A DNA stretch of 64,000 nucleotides from Coptis chinensis (GCA_015680905.1 CM027381.1:71723501-71787500); one strand, 5' to 3'. Shown: positions 1-11,998, counted from the stretch's first letter. The notes: a model not told the origin generated them from the letters alone. Made by a program: numbers and translations.

Positions 1-1645
1 ATGTGAAAAATCGCCAGGAGCGGTGTGGAGTCATATACAAGATAGAGGTCCATCTTGTAATGGTGTGTAGAAGTTGGAGAGAGGCTCTTCAAATTTTACA
101 CTAATGACTTCATCACCATCTTAGAAGGTGGAGGATGAGGAGTTTGTCTAGATGACGGTTTCTCCTTCATGAGTAATTTTATGCTCGCTAAACCTTGTAG
201 TGCCCGAACGCCAGATCTTGCACTTTAGCAAGACTTAGCAAAAACTACCTAAAAATACGCAAACGGCGTTGGATGCTCAAATAATAGAAATTCATTTTTC
301 AATTTGGAGTTTTGAAAATGTTGTTTGGCCTTTAGATTACTTATGCCCCCGCTCAGATGAACAATCACGGAAACTAGGTGGATCTACTACACGGCTCGGA
401 AAGTAAGTAATTACTTCACCAAGTGGGTGTATACCAAGAAACTCACTCACGGTGAACTGGGGAGGGAAGCCGAGGAAGGTAGTTAGTCCATCAAATCTGG
501 TAATTAATTACTTTAAATCCTCATGGCCATATTTTTGTCCTTTTCCTCGAGGAGATGCGGACTACTTTAGGCTCTAGTTGATTGCTTTTAATTTGTTTGT
601 TCGTCTGGGCCTCAATAAACAAGCAACGCTCGGGTTATCTACATCGGGTAATGACCTCCCAATGGTTATTATTTTGCCTCGGCTTAGCCTTATAATTGAA
701 TTGAAAAATACAATGCAAAATTTTAACATAAACAATCGTGGTAAGCATGCTCGAAACATTCAATGTATCCTCTTATAAGGGCTTCGAGGATGTTTTTAAA
801 GCTTATCTTCTCAAGTCGAATTTTTTACACACTCATTAAGATGGAGGCAACGTTAGTTGGTGCATGATCTGAGAATCAGTCGCTCGAGCTGCCCCTCATT
901 CAGAGGTTATAAAAGCCTACTTAAACGTAAGCCCACGCCCTTGTTTTTAATAATTATAGGGTTAATTGGCCAAAACCCCCATTTTATGAGACATACATTT
1001 GTGTTTATCCCCAAATTTTGAATCATCACAAAGGACACCCCCACTTCATCCCCCATCCAAAAAATCATTCATATTTGCTTTATTGCCTAAAGTGCCCTCG
1101 TGGGTGGGGTAAACACAAAATGTATGTCACCAAACTCTCAAAGCTAAGCAATAAGAAAAATATTGCATCTCCTCGGGAAAATCAAAGCTAAGCCGTGCTA
1201 ACTAGTCATGTTGGGTTGGGGAGTTTCTTTTGTCAGGAGGAATAGGAATATCAAAGAGAGCTGAAAAGTCATGTGTGCCGAGGTGGCTTGTCATGGGAGA
1301 TAAGAGGAGCCAGATGATGAACTTGGGGCATGTCGAGTAAACAAAATTGGTTTTGGCTTTGTGACACGCATTGACCGAAAGCAAGCTCTGGCCACATAGC
1401 AAAGCAGCCTTCTTCAAAAGTGTCAAATGTTCTTACCAACACCGCTCTTTGGTAGATGGGTCTCTTATTTCGCCTGCCAACGATCTTCCCCTAAATTAAT
1501 GGGCACCTTCAAACTCTAAGAAATTTTCCTTTTTTTGTTTTTTTGTTGGGTCGCTTTTTTCTTGCTCTTTTTTCTTGAATTAAATGGGAGATGAAGATGT
1601 GGTGATCATGAAGTTATTCAAATCCATGAAATGAGGCTCAACAAG
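1..1645. other. Unassigned intergenic sequence
   Basis: No reading frame here looks like a known protein, and I recognise no LTR or TIR. The only structure I see is an imperfect foldback near 990-1128, listed separately. The composition is mixed, with some GC-rich stretches around 400-560. It could be older, decayed transposon sequence. It ends where the A1 LTR begins. Confidence 0.5.
990..1128. repeat. Foldback / MITE-like inverted repeat
   Basis: An arm of about 23 bases at 990-1012 (GACATACATTTGTG then TTTATCCCC) is matched in inverted form at 1106-1128 (GGGG TAAACACAAAATGTATGTC), with one or two mismatches or indels. The loop is about 93 bases. This could be a small MITE or the core of a larger foldback element. 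No clear target-site duplication was found. Confidence 0.35.
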
Positions 1646-1650
1646 CAAGA

Positions 1651-3145
1651 TGATAACGTAGAAATGACTAGTTTTACCTACTATAATAAGATTGAACTCT
1701 AAACGCAAGTAAAACTAAAACTATTTTCTTGTGTGTTGTTATATCAAAGATTATTCTACTCTGAATCTATCTAAATAGAGTTGGAGTAAAAGATTTGTTC
1801 CAGTCCCTAGCTCATTAGTATTCAATGTTTTCTCTGACTATCGGTCTATCCAAAGTTAAATGAGAGTAATGTGGGATTTATACTATTATGCAATTATGCT
1901 AACAAGATACTTAATCACTAAAATGACGGAAATACTAAGGTTTGAATCTAGATATAGAAATAGGGAATTTGATTCCACCTTGAATCCAACTTAATAGCCT
2001 AGCTTAAATTGTTGTAATCCAATTTACGCTCTACGATAAGAATTGGTCGCTCTTAATCCCTAATCATTCATGGCAATCTCTACCAACTAATGACTAGCAT
2101 GAGGAAGTTCAACCTATTCTCATGGCAAATCAACTACCTTCTAGAGTAAAATAGACTCTTACAACTAATTCTACACTACAATAATCAAGTTTTCATCAAG
2201 GCTTTATCAAACCCTCTAATGGAGGTTTAGCCTTGATTCATCAAACTATCATTTCCATATGAAATTAAACAAGACATGGCATAAAGATTATAACTTTACT
2301 ATACCGATCTACTCAAGAATTCAAATCTAATTTAAATAAACTCAAGAAATGAATAATGACTAATAACTGAATTTAGATCTAAGTAATTTAATAAACCAAA
2401 CTAAAATTATCAATAACTAACTACTTTTATTAATCTAATGAATAATAAAACAATGATTCAAATACTAAATTCAAATGAAAACTAATTAATTAATGGAGGA
2501 AAACTAGATCTAGAACTATGCTCTAATGGCTACTTGCTACCTAAACTAAGTATTTCTTTAGAGTTAAGTCTTATGTGTGGAAATAGAAGAGACCAGATCC
2601 ACATTTTGGTGCATGGGCTGAGGAGCCATGTTTTGGGTCGGAAAATCGAGCCCAAAGCCCACCTCCTTCAGCCCACGAGAGCCCTTTTCAACCTGGGCTT
2701 TGACTTCAACAGACTTTTTCGTCCACTTTTTGCTCCTCCGATTGGGTCAAATTTTGGACCATTGGAAAGCTCTTTTCCGAGTCGGTCGCTTTTTGACATA
2801 AGGTACGCGCGCATCTTAGGTATGAGTCCAAAGATAATGGTCTTCGAATTTTGCGACTTTTTGTATTGTTTCGTTAACTTTGACTTCTTCTTTTCAGCTT
2901 TGACGGGCTTTTAAAGACTTTTTCTCCTTGAATCTTGGCCTTTAATCATAGAACTCCTTCAGAATCAACCCTTACTCCTTTTTTATCTCTCCAAAGTGAT
3001 ATATTTTTGCACATAATTGACTCCCAATGCCCAAATACATAAAAGCACGTGAATCAAAGATTAACTCTTATTTATTACTCTCGTGATAATCGGGTCTAAA
3101 AGTATTATTGTTAAGGGTTAAAACTACAGTTTTGGGCTCTTATCA
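1651..3145 (-). repeat. Gypsy family A, 3' LTR of element A1
   Basis: Read on the minus strand, this LTR starts with TGATAAGAGCCCAAAACTGT at 3145 and ends at 1651 with a degenerate ...TTATCA. It aligns along its whole length with the family A LTRs at 24375-25863 and 55284-56775, and more distantly with those at 34146-35622 and 47427-48905. Length is about 1.495 kb. The 5 bases outside it are CAAGA (1646-1650). The partner duplication cannot be found because A1 is truncated at its other end. Confidence 0.88.
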
Positions 3146-3159
3146 AACCACCCCCAAAC
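3146..3159 (-). other. Polypurine tract of A1
   Basis: On the minus strand GTTTGGGGGTGGTT directly precedes the LTR start TGATAAG. This is the place and composition of the plus-strand primer (PPT) of an LTR retrotransposon. It is preceded by the conserved GAGGACAAGCAAAA motif. Confidence 0.8.
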
Positions 3160-3278
3160 AGTATTTTGCTTGTCCTCAAGCAAAATATGAGAAATTAGCA
3201 TAAGGGACCAAAATGGAGTTCTAACTACTCTCATTTTCCGAAAAGGACAGATCGGGACCATATGAACAAAGCTTTAAA

Positions 3279-3298
3279 CCACTAGGAATTCCTAGTGG
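3279..3298. other. Perfect 20-bp palindrome near the PPT
   Basis: CCACTAGGAATTCCTAGTGG is a perfect inverted repeat about 120 bases inside the element from the PPT. Imperfect versions lie at the same place in A2 (near 55130), A3 (near 47277) and B1 (7969-7990). RNA made from it could fold into a hairpin. Confidence 0.7.
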
Positions 3299-4227
3299 AC
3301 GAGCTATAGCCTCATGAGAGTTTTCCAATGAAAGTACTCACAAACTTCATCTATACTACAATGAATAAGAAATAAAACTATTGTTTCCTTATTTATGCAT
3401 CAATTATGCATAATAATCAATCATCTACTTAATAATCGAAATGTAAACCTAAGCTAATATATGCATAATAATCAATCATCTACTTAATAAACATATATAC
3501 AATGAGTAATACTATGAAATGCACTAGCAGGTCCATTTTTGAAAACTCCTCGAATAGCGCCCTTAAGTAGGTCCTCACATAAATGTCCAAGCAAAATCAC
3601 TCGTGATTTTTCCTACTCAAGTTTTCGTTACTCCAGTGTGCAACCGGGCACACTTTACCTTACAATCTCAATGACACACAAGGAAGCCGTGAGTCCATCA
3701 AACACATCTGCCACTTTACTATCACACTAATCTATTCTTAATTGAGTTAGAGGTCTTTATTAGGTGTTACGGAATTAGAGATGGTTTAAGAAGGAAGAAA
3801 ATGGATATTCAAAAGGACAAGTTTAAGATAATAGTGGTCTTCATATTATGTAATTAGAGAAACCTTTGTTCTTTTGCATCTACACTTTGTTTCCATCCTT
3901 AGCCTTTTTATTTTGGCTTTTTTAACTCATTTTATTCTATTTTTGGAGTTTTTATTTTGTTTCTATTTTTATTTTTCTTTCTTTTCTTTGGATGGAAACT
4001 TCTTTCTTTTTCTTTTCTCAAACAACTAACTAATTTTTTGTTTACACAGGTTTTTTCCTTTCTTTCTTTTACTCATCCTATTCTCATACTCATTCTATAG
4101 TGGGTAGGTTGATTTTTTTTTTTTTGTTTTTTTTTTGTAATGTGGTAAAGGATTTGCAGTTTATGAAAGCAACAAAGAAAGGTTCGAGGGGTGACTAGCT
4201 TAAAAATAATTCATAGGTTTGAATTCT

Positions 4228-4263
4228 CGCTATATCGATCCAAAGAGGGCCTAAATTCTCGCT
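4228..4263 (-). other. Conserved noncoding block (A1 copy)
   Basis: The block contains GATCCAAAGAGGGCC and continues to CTAAATTCTCGC (plus-strand reading). It is found at the same relative place in A2 (32402-32438), A3 (46298-46334) and B1 (8922-8955), although the A and B LTRs are unlike each other apart from their termini. Confidence 0.65.
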
Positions 4264-4710
4264 TTAGATATGGTATAGTTGATCAAGTAAGTGGACGTGG
4301 TGGATTTCTATCGATTTTACTTCTCCCTTGTGTCATTTCTCAAATGTTTCACTCAGATAAAGCTTTAGGCTATATTCTTACAGATTTTGTAGAATAAGTA
4401 CTCTAGCCTAGATTTTAAACTTACTTGCCAAAACAATCATAGATACTCATGTAAAATATTTATAGATAGATGCAAGGATTATTACCTAAATATTAACTTT
4501 AAGTTTCTAAAACTATTCTAATGCAAAAGCTACTTGGAGATTTCTAGATTATCAAGGGCCTAGAGAAGGAAAAAACAATACCAATATTCCTAACTGTACA
4601 ACATAAACTTTTTATTAATATTTTTAAAAATTTTGAATTTTTAACTAGAAAACAAGTGCATATTATACATATATATATCCTAACAGATGCCTTAATTACA
4701 CGGTTTCTAT

Positions 4711-4722
4711 CCCCCCCAAACA
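4711..4722 (-). other. Internal PPT-like motif (A1 copy)
   Basis: The minus strand reads GTTTGGGGGGG after ...ACAAAAACATGCTTCTT. This matches the internal motif that follows ORF-B in A2 (31939) and A3 (45839). It lies well away from the true LTR-adjacent PPT. Confidence 0.55.
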
Positions 4723-4962
4723 AGAAGCATGTTTTTGTCCTTAAAGTATTTAAATAAATAGGGTAGAGAAATACCATGAAAACGCGTGAAATTCTGGAAT
4801 ATCTGCAAAACAAAGTTAAAACATACTAATATAGAAAAAGATGAACAGACGCAACTCTATATGAGTTCCACCCATTATGGGTTAACAAGCATCAAATTGC
4901 TTGGGGACATAAGCGCACATTAATTGAAAACTAAAACTTATCTTAACTCCGTGGTTTAAGCA

Positions 4963-5135
4963 TTATCCTCCTCATTTTCCTCTCCAAAGAGGTGAGGTTC
5001 CTTCGCGATCCTACCACGCCATGATAACTTGCTGCCGCCAAGATGGTGCCATCCTAACTGCAAGATTCTATCACAAACTAATGTCCATAAGACTCGCCTT
5101 TGAAAGATTGCTCGGTATGATCAGGAGATGTCGAT
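4963..5135 (-). pseudogene. ORF-B remnant with large internal deletion (A1)
   Basis: Positions 4963-5045 align with the C-terminal end of ORF-B in A2 (near 31590-31706), including the acidic tail. Positions 5090-5135 align with its first codons (A2 30792 onward). The roughly 650 bases between are missing, so no product is possible. I do not recognise the ORF-B family. Downstream on the minus strand, the intron-like 3' sequence and internal PPT-like motif are kept. Confidence 0.55.
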
Positions 5136-5139
5136 AAGT

Positions 5140-5780
5140 TCGAATAACCCACAAAAATCAGAATTTTCTTTCCGTCGGGCGGGTGCGCTCCTAAAACCTT
5201 TGTATGGCGCAGTCCGTCCAAGAAAGAATTTTGGTCTTACAAAGTGTTTTTGGTCGGGTCGTCAACCTATGCTCCTCATGAAGTCGCTACTTAAGAGGAA
5301 AAAACCGGAATTCCAGTTGTTGGGCATAAGTCGCAGCTTTATGTTTGGCTTTAGGTCCTGCTGGTAAATTTGGTAAATTTAATCGCTCCTGGTGTAGGTG
5401 GCGCCCATGAACACAGCTTGTGGCCCGGCGCTAAAATGCGAAGTGATAAGGAAAAAGAAGGAAAACGGGAGGAAAGATGAGAGATGAATGTGAGAGATAT
5501 GAGTTTTGTGTGGAGAATGAATGAAGTTTATATGGGTTTGAGTTTCCAAATGAATCGGAAGTTTCCAAAAGTTTTAAGGCAATTTAAAACAAAAATTTCC
5601 AAAATCGAAACGAAACAACCCATATTCTTGATTCTATTATAAGCCTAATATCTCTTAGATTGAATCTAGAATAGTAACTTCTAAACTCTTATAGATTTCA
5701 TCCTACCACCACATCTAATCCTAGGCATGGGAATATCGGCAATATTCTCAACTCATCCAAACTAAATAAAACAAATACAA
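5140..5780 (-). other. A1 spacer between ORF-A and ORF-B
   Basis: It aligns with A2 29946-30791. It includes a leader with pyrimidine-rich sequence and a TATA-like box at 5526-5536, and a GC-rich part near 5170-5450 with several CAG/CTG discrepancies from A2. There is no convincing reading frame. Confidence 0.5.
5526..5536 (-). promoter_or_regulatory. TATA-like box upstream of ORF-B (A1)
   Basis: The minus strand reads CCCATATAAAC, followed by TTCATTCATTCTCCACAC. The same string occurs at the same place in A2 (30411-30420). It could mark an internal promoter for ORF-B. Only sequence supports this. Confidence 0.45.
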
Positions 5781-5787
5781 AATAACA

Positions 5788-5960
5788 TCAACACATAATA
5801 TCCTTAAAGAACGCTACCGGCCGGTAGTGGATGGCACATGGGAAGGAGATGACTCGAGCCCTGGACGGGCCGAAGATCCGGCCCTTCGGCCGCTCGACCC
5901 CGCCCCTCGCAGATTCCTCAGAAGAAGAAGAACCCCAAAGCGGGTAGTGGTCAAGCATAT
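5788..5960 (-). pseudogene. ORF-A C-terminal fragment (A1)
   Basis: The minus-strand frame ends with a tail like that of A2 ORF-A: a GSS-E-E stretch, an arginine/proline-rich middle, a conserved pattern of a Ser-His region, and a final D-I-M before the stop. It is cut at 5960 by the B1 LTR, so only about 55 codons remain. The reading frame seems to continue into B1, but that is accidental. Confidence 0.6.
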
Positions 5961-7823
5961 TGATAAAACGGTTTTTAGGCACGCTTTTATTGGTTTCAAG
6001 CATTTATTTTCTTAAGTCCGAGGTCCACAAATTCAAAGTCCGAGGTCCACAGTCCAAGTCCAAAGTCCAAAGTCCAACGTCCGTGATAGTCGTGACGCTT
6101 TTAGTCAAGTTACCTTTACTCACATGGATTGGTAGGATAGGTCGAAAGTAAGGGATCGCCCAAACCTTAGTGGCACGGATAGGTTCACAACCGAGTTACA
6201 ACTTTAGGTGAGTAGGATTTTTAGGTTTCTTTTAGTTGGTTTTAATTAAAATAACGGTAATGCAAATAATATAAATTACTACGGGCGATTATATGTAGGT
6301 AAATAAAAGTAGAGAAACCAGGGAGAGAGTTAATCATACTCATGCAAGAATCATTTTTCAACAGCTTTTATTACTAAATCACTACATCTCTAGTTCGCCT
6401 CGCTGCTTCGAGACGACGCCGAAGTATTGATCCCTAGTGCATGCCCACATCTCTAGGTCGATTTCACTAGCATAAGGAGTTTCGATAATACCTCATCTCT
6501 CGTATATTATTTCTCGCTCCCGCACAGTTCACATCACCGGACGACGAATCGGGAGTTCGACACGAGAGTCGCTACAGAGACGACAGCTCCCGAGCATCAA
6601 GATCCAACTTTGTACGCCTCGGCCATTTTGGGACCGGATGTTAATTCTATGTCTAATTCCTAAGTAGTGATTCTAGAATATTAACGAAGTCAATCCGATT
6701 TTACACGAAGCAAAGATAACCCCCCCCGGTGGGGATTAGCTCATCATCATAGAGGAATAATAAAACTTGTCAGATACATTAAGTAAATAAATGCAGTGAC
6801 GTAAATTAAACAAGAAAAGAAATGACCGCTATTAAGGGTAAAATAACTTATCAGATTAAGTCAATAAATAAAAAATGACGTAATGGTAATCGAAGAAACT
6901 AAATCGAAACGAAGCTAAAGCATGAAAAATGTCGGCGTTTTCTAATGAAGCGCTGCCCCTCATATTTATAGGCATCATAGAAACCATCCGTGAATATTTA
7001 ATTTGCTTTTTTATGCTAATTGAATGGTTCAAAACCAAATCAAAGTTTTGTTTTAATTGTTTTAACTTTTTGTCCTTTTGCCATTTTATGCTTTTGCTTT
7101 TAGTTTATTTTAATTCAAACCACCGGTTTGAATTGATACGCGTCTTTCTTGCCAGATGGTATCAATTTGAAACCATCATTTGCCACCGCCTATGCCGACT
7201 CATCATGTCTTCGGGCTCCCAAGATAATGTGTCCACTTAGTGTGTCCAGGCGGCGCTACCAAAATTGGCGCTTTTACTTACTTTTTGTCCTTGCGCAGAA
7301 GTTCGTCGCCTCGTCGCTATGGTAACTTCACTAGCCCACGCCGGCAGACCTAGATTTATCCGATTGAGCTTCGAAGTTTCCCCGCCCTTTTTATATGTGG
7401 GCCCGCTCAGACCGGTTCTCGTTTCTTTTGGAAACTTCGCTCTAGTCGCTTTGTTTGGGCTTTTTTGGGGATTGAGCGGGAATTCCAATATTCTCAGATT
7501 CTTGTACTTGGCAGCTTCACTAGCCAACGCCGGCACCTAGATTTATCCGATTTGAGCATCGGAAGTTTCCTCGCTTCTTCATATGTGGGCCCGCTCTCAG
7601 ACCGGTTCTCGTTTCTTTTGAAACTCGCTTTACGGGTCGAGTGGGAAACTCCAAATATTCCCAGATTCCCAGACTTTGATGCATGTTTTATCGCTATCTT
7701 CATTTTAATCATGAAACCCGCAAAAGTACGTAAAAATATAATTATTACATGATTATTAAACACATAATCGACCAAAATGCTATGTCTCTCGAGGTTTAAT
7801 ATTACAGTTTTGGGTGCTTATCA
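5961..7823 (-). repeat. Gypsy B1 3' LTR
   Basis: The minus-strand LTR starts TGATAAGCACCCAAAACTGT at 7823 and ends ...GTTTTATCA at 5961, a length of 1863 bases. It matches the right-hand LTR end to end. It contains a partial tandem duplication at about 7325-7680 and a C-rich tract near 6721. No reading frame in it is credible. Confidence 0.9.
7325..7680. repeat. Tandem duplication inside the B1 3' LTR
   Basis: Two units of about 180 bases each contain CTTCACTAGCC, CCTAGATTTATCCGAT, ATATGTGGGCCCGCTC and GACCGGTTCTCGTTTC in the same order. Unit one starts near 7325 and unit two near 7513. The same duplication is present in the other LTR (23655-24005), so it predates insertion. Confidence 0.75.
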
Positions 7824-7845
7824 CACCACCCCTTAAAACAAAGAC
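7824..7845 (-). other. Polypurine tract of B1
   Basis: On the minus strand ...TTTTAAGGGGTGGTG abuts the LTR start. It is preceded by the family-A-like motif CTTGAGGACAAGCAAAG. The purine run is shorter than in family A. Confidence 0.65.
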
Positions 7846-8921
7846 TTTGCTTGTCCTCAAGCAAAAGAAGAGACATTAAAACGATAAGTGATCAAAATGT
7901 GTTGTCATTCTAAGCTAAATCTCATTTTCAGAAAAGCGGCAGATGACCATACGCAACAGTATCTTGAACCACTAGGAATTCCCCTAGTGGACGAAGTTAT
8001 AGCCCGCGGAGAGTTTTCCAGAGAAGATACTCACAAACTTCATTTATACTACAACGACTCAAGAACAAAGGCTTGTTTCTTTAATTAATCTCGTATCTAG
8101 ACATCTCACCAGCAAGGGAAACAAGGATTTTATTCTTTCAAATTCAAGTTAATATACATACAATAATCAAAACATCTACGTATGAGCATGCATGCAAAGT
8201 GATCTAATAATGAAATGTACGAAAGTGGCCGCTTCTCGATCCTTTGATACGGCCCTTAAGTAGGTTCTCACAGGTATGTGTTCTAAAACACAATTTCTCT
8301 TTATTTTTCCACTCAAGCTTTTTATATTCCAAGGCAGCAACCGGGCACACGCTTCCTCACATACTCAATGACAAATGAGGAGCCGAGGTCGAGAAGTCAC
8401 AACTACTACTTATTATCACACTATCCTATTCCTAATTGAGCTAGAGGTCTTTATTAGGTGTTATGGGGCTTAGGTGGTAGTGTAAAAGAAAATGGAATGG
8501 AAAATTCAAAAAATGATAAGTATGAGAGAATAAGGTCTTCTAGATATTTATACTAGAGAAATCCTTTTTTTTTTTGCTTTCTAACATGGTTTCCACATTC
8601 TGATTTTTCAAGCTTTTTGTATTCCCTTTTATTTGATCTTTGGGGAAATTCTAACCTTGATATTTCTTTTGATTTTTGGAAACATATTTCTATTTTCTTT
8701 TTTTTTTCTTCCAAAAACAGTAACCGATTTTGATTTGTGACAAGGTTTTTTCTTCATTTTTCTCAAGACTTCATCCTATTTTCATACTCATCATCTAGGT
8801 AGGCTTATTTATTTGTGGTTACTAGATGGGTAATGATTTTATTGGTGAAGTAGAAAGGATTAATGAAAGGTTCAAGGGCTTAATTAGCGGTAAAAAAAAT
8901 TTTTTTGTGTGCTAATTTTTG

Positions 8922-8955
8922 GCTATATCGATCCAAAGAAGGCCTAAATTCTCGC
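8922..8955 (-). other. Conserved noncoding block (B1 copy)
   Basis: It reads GGCTATATCGATCCAAAGA, then AGGCCTAAATTCTCG, differing from the family A copies at about one base. Such conservation between families with otherwise unlike flanks suggests it is kept by function. Confidence 0.65.
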
Positions 8956-9350
8956 CAGGATTTGGGTAGTGATCAAGTAAGTAGACGGTGAACTTCTATT
9001 CGGAAGAACTACTCCTCTCTGGTCATTACTCATATATCATACATTCGGAGGCTTTTGGTTAGATTCTACAGATATGGAAACTAAGTTGTCTAACCTCGGG
9101 TCCCTTAAACTTATCGGCCAGATACATTTAATGATAGTCGTGCATGAATGCTCATGAAAAGATGTAAAAACTATTGCATAAATGATAAATTAAGTTTCTA
9201 AGAACAAGTCCTAATTCGATGCTAGGGTGAGATTTCTAATATTTTTCATCATAGAAAGAGAAACGAGAATTTGTCACTAAACACGCTTTTATTTAGATAT
9301 TAAGTAAACTATATACAACTATGCATGCCTAATTTTGCAAAAGGTTCTCA

Positions 9351-9362
9351 CCACCCCAAAAC
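9351..9362 (-). other. Internal PPT-like motif (B1)
   Basis: The minus strand reads GTTTTGGGGTGG, about 15 bases after a TTTGAGGAC motif like the one that precedes the family A internal motif. It lies downstream of the ORF-B region, the same position as in A1, A2 and A3. Confidence 0.5.
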
Positions 9363-9667
9363 AATCCGGACACCGTGGTCCTCAAAGTGTTTAAGAGGAA
9401 GAAAGAGTATACCCGGAGGCTTTGAGCAAAAATAAAGTCGACATCTTCCACGTAAATTTATTGTAACACACTATATATTATACATCATAAAAAGTAGAAG
9501 CATAATCGTTAGAGTAGCACACCGTTAGGTCACTTATTTATTTCACATCAAAACATAAAACAAATATGTACATGCATCAACTCACATTGCCCCAACTTTG
9601 AACGGGGATAGTCCTTCCTTGCCTCGCCCCTCGAGAAATGCCATTCCTTCAAGATCCCGCCAATCTA

Positions 9668-11791
9668 TCATAGCTTTCCAGACTTCACTCCACTTCCTTT
9701 CTTTGCATTATCTAGATGAGCTATCATTTTATCATCATTGTGGAAAGAACTAACTTTCTTTGAGATACCTTGCGTGGCGGTCCATGTCCAAATCGCAAGG
9801 AACTTAATTATCTTGTTTGTCGACACATAGAGTCGAATTTTACCCAGCCTTTGAAAGGTGGCTGCAAACTCGTGGAAGTATGTCCTCACTATCCCGCATG
9901 TCAGAATCGGGGGTGGTGATATAGTCTTGCCGAAAAAGACCTAGCCTTCTTAAGATTCTCAATTACTAGTTCTCAGAATGTCAAGGTGGTACGCTGTCGG
10001 GCCAATGCATGGAATGTCTTACACGCCCTTTGATGCCGCGGAAAAATGCCAATCTCCCATGATGTTCGAAGAATAAATAACATGGCAGCTCCTACATTCA
10101 TGGTCATACCGGGCTAGTGGAATAGTGAATTTCGCCATCGGCCGCCTTCGCACGCTTCTTTGACGCTGGCAAGGCCATCGCCATACTGGCAGCAAAATCC
10201 TCCCCTAGAGTAGTCATTAAGGTCATTCTCTATCATGTATTGGATGGGGAGGTCCGGGCCGGAAGAGGAGGAAGGTCTAGAGCCATAGCCACCGTTGGCT
10301 CATAAAAAGCGCGGTCGGTGTTTCCAATAATGAGTGTAAATCCATTCAAAGGGAAACCCCGGACAGTGGTAGATCTTCCATGTTATTATTATAAAAATAA
10401 ACCGCCAAACCCGGGAGTATGTCCGCTCCGGTGTAGAATGAGAGAGTTCCACCCAACTTGAGTGATGTAGTCCCCGAAAAAGATGTCCATATGCCGGAGA
10501 ATTCAACAATGAATGGAAGGATTGTTCGAATCATCTTTGAGCTTCCATTGTGTGAAAAAATGTGACCCGCTTTTAAACAAACAAATATTAGAGCATGATG
10601 AGAATAATTACGAGAAACAATTTACCATAATGAAAATTAAAAACTAAAAAGAAAATGATAAATAATATAAAATTTCAAAATTTAAATGGTTTCATTGGCC
10701 CAAGTAACGGGCGTAGGATCCCGTTGTTGGGAAGGGATCCGCTTATAAGATTTTCTATGTCATTAATCCGCGGTAAATGTACCAAGCTGCAACATTTTGC
10801 TTTCGTTTGGTAAATCTTGGCTGGTTCTCCATTACGAGAGTGTGATTTGCCAAGAACCGGGTTGTGGTCGCGGCAAAAATTGTGCTTGTTCCTCTTCGCT
10901 TATTGTCCGCAGTCCCGAAATTCAAGAAGGTCGGTGATAATAATGTTCGACGCTTGAATAATGTCATCAGCCCTTGTTGAATTGCTTAAGCCCTTCCATT
11001 GGATTAAATACGCTGCATAATGCATTTTCAAGAAAAATGTTATCGGTGGAACAATCGCCGCTTGGTCCCCGCATCGACATGGTTCTTGCAACGCCGGGTT
11101 CCTTAATCCGCTCCTACATACCGAAAGTGAATGGTAAGAATGTTAGCCGCTCAAGAGGTGTATGAGGAGAACTGCTAGAAAAACCCCAATTTATCATGAT
11201 AAGTGTTACAATGGTTGGTAAAGGAGCTGCCTTTTTCCTAGCACGCAATCGTGATTCCGCAGAAATTTAATAATGCAAAATTCATTGCAGTTAGTCCGCA
11301 ACACCCGTGAGTAAATGGAGGAGTGGTTTTGTTATTTCGAAGTCTTAGATGTGCCTGACATTATGAGCTACCCATTTGATCACGATAATTGGTTCTTTTG
11401 TAAGGATCGCCGATAAACAATACGGTTCTTCCGGGTTGTATTCGGGCCGCGGAAGGATAGTTGCAAACATCGATGCCGGATATTATCGAAAAGGTGAATC
11501 CTCGAAGGTGTATTCCTTGGTTTGTAATAGGAATTTGAAGTACCTCAGAGATGATTTCCATAGTCAATTCACGCCAAGATTCATTAGCACGACAAAGAAT
11601 TGTCCGCTTTGGAAATAACCGCTTTTATAAAATAACAAGACTAATTCTCCTCGAATAAAATGTTTGCTTATGGTGTAAAAGAGGGTACCATCCTCTACGT
11701 AATATTTCGTGTCAAAGAAAGGATGAAAAGACCATTTTGAAAATTTTCCATAAAATTTTGCTCGTGCAACTAAACTTCTAGTGAGGGCCAT
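9668..11791 (-). pseudogene. ORF-B region of B1, degenerate
   Basis: Short minus-strand frames follow one another: 11791-11564, 11567-11361, 11091-10900, 10967-10755, 10534-10346 and 9889-9668. The first begins MALTRSL and has an aromatic-rich pattern (K-F-Y, then D-T-K-Y-Y-V-E-D-G) that lines up loosely with family A ORF-B (H-V-K-F-Y, then D-D-T-T-H-K-F). The region sits where ORF-B is expected, after ORF-A and before the conserved 3' noncoding part. No family is recognised. Frame breaks may in part be sequence errors at CAG/CTG sites. Confidence 0.4.
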
Positions 11792-11998
11792 TAAAGATGG
11801 AGTGGTGAAAAATTATTTTGGAAACAGGGAAGTTAAATTTTGAGGTGTCTATCCTTGGTATAAATAGGCACCCATCCGAAAAATGTAAAAGATAATGACG
11901 AGGTGTCACAGTGGTAGTTAGACCACGGTATCTTCTAAGATATGCTAAAAAGTGGATGAAGTGTGGATAAGAAGAATGGGGCATATGACAAGGAGTTT

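Larger units (their letters stand above)
3160..4700 (-). other. A1 3' noncoding region between ORF-B and the PPT
   Basis: About 1.5 kb of AT-rich sequence with no coding frame. It is collinear with the same region of A2 (31951-33151 plus 54887-55269), A3 (45854-47413) and, more distantly, B1 (7845-9350). Conserved islands are the palindrome at 3279-3298, a CTTAAGTAGGTCCTCAC block near 3560, and a block at 4228-4263. A poly-T run lies near 4112-4136. Confidence 0.6.
1651..5960 (-). mobile_element. Gypsy A1, truncated minus-strand Ty3/gypsy element (3' part)
   Basis: Contents on the minus strand are the end of ORF-A, the ORF-A/ORF-B spacer with a TATA-like box, an ORF-B remnant with an internal deletion, conserved 3' noncoding sequence, the polypurine tract and the 3' LTR. 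It stops abruptly at 5960, inside ORF-A, where the LTR of element B1 begins. Gag, pol and the 5' LTR are absent. The sequence is closest to element A2. Confidence 0.85.
7846..9660 (-). other. B1 3' noncoding region
   Basis: No coding frame. It keeps the same order of islands as family A: a near-palindrome at 7969-7990, a CCTTAAGTAGGTTCTCAC block near 8250, the conserved block at 8922-8955 and an internal PPT-like motif at 9351-9362. The rest is AT-rich and diverged, with T-runs near 8560 and 8700. Confidence 0.6.

Noticed and set aside
5814..5999. Overlapping plus and minus frames at the A1/B1 joint
   Set aside because: Only the minus frame matching ORF-A is supported. The others are shadows, and they cross into B1 by chance.
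7237..7775. Several 90-codon frames on both strands
   Set aside because: They lie inside the B1 LTR and follow its internal duplication. The same region in the other LTR breaks the frames differently.
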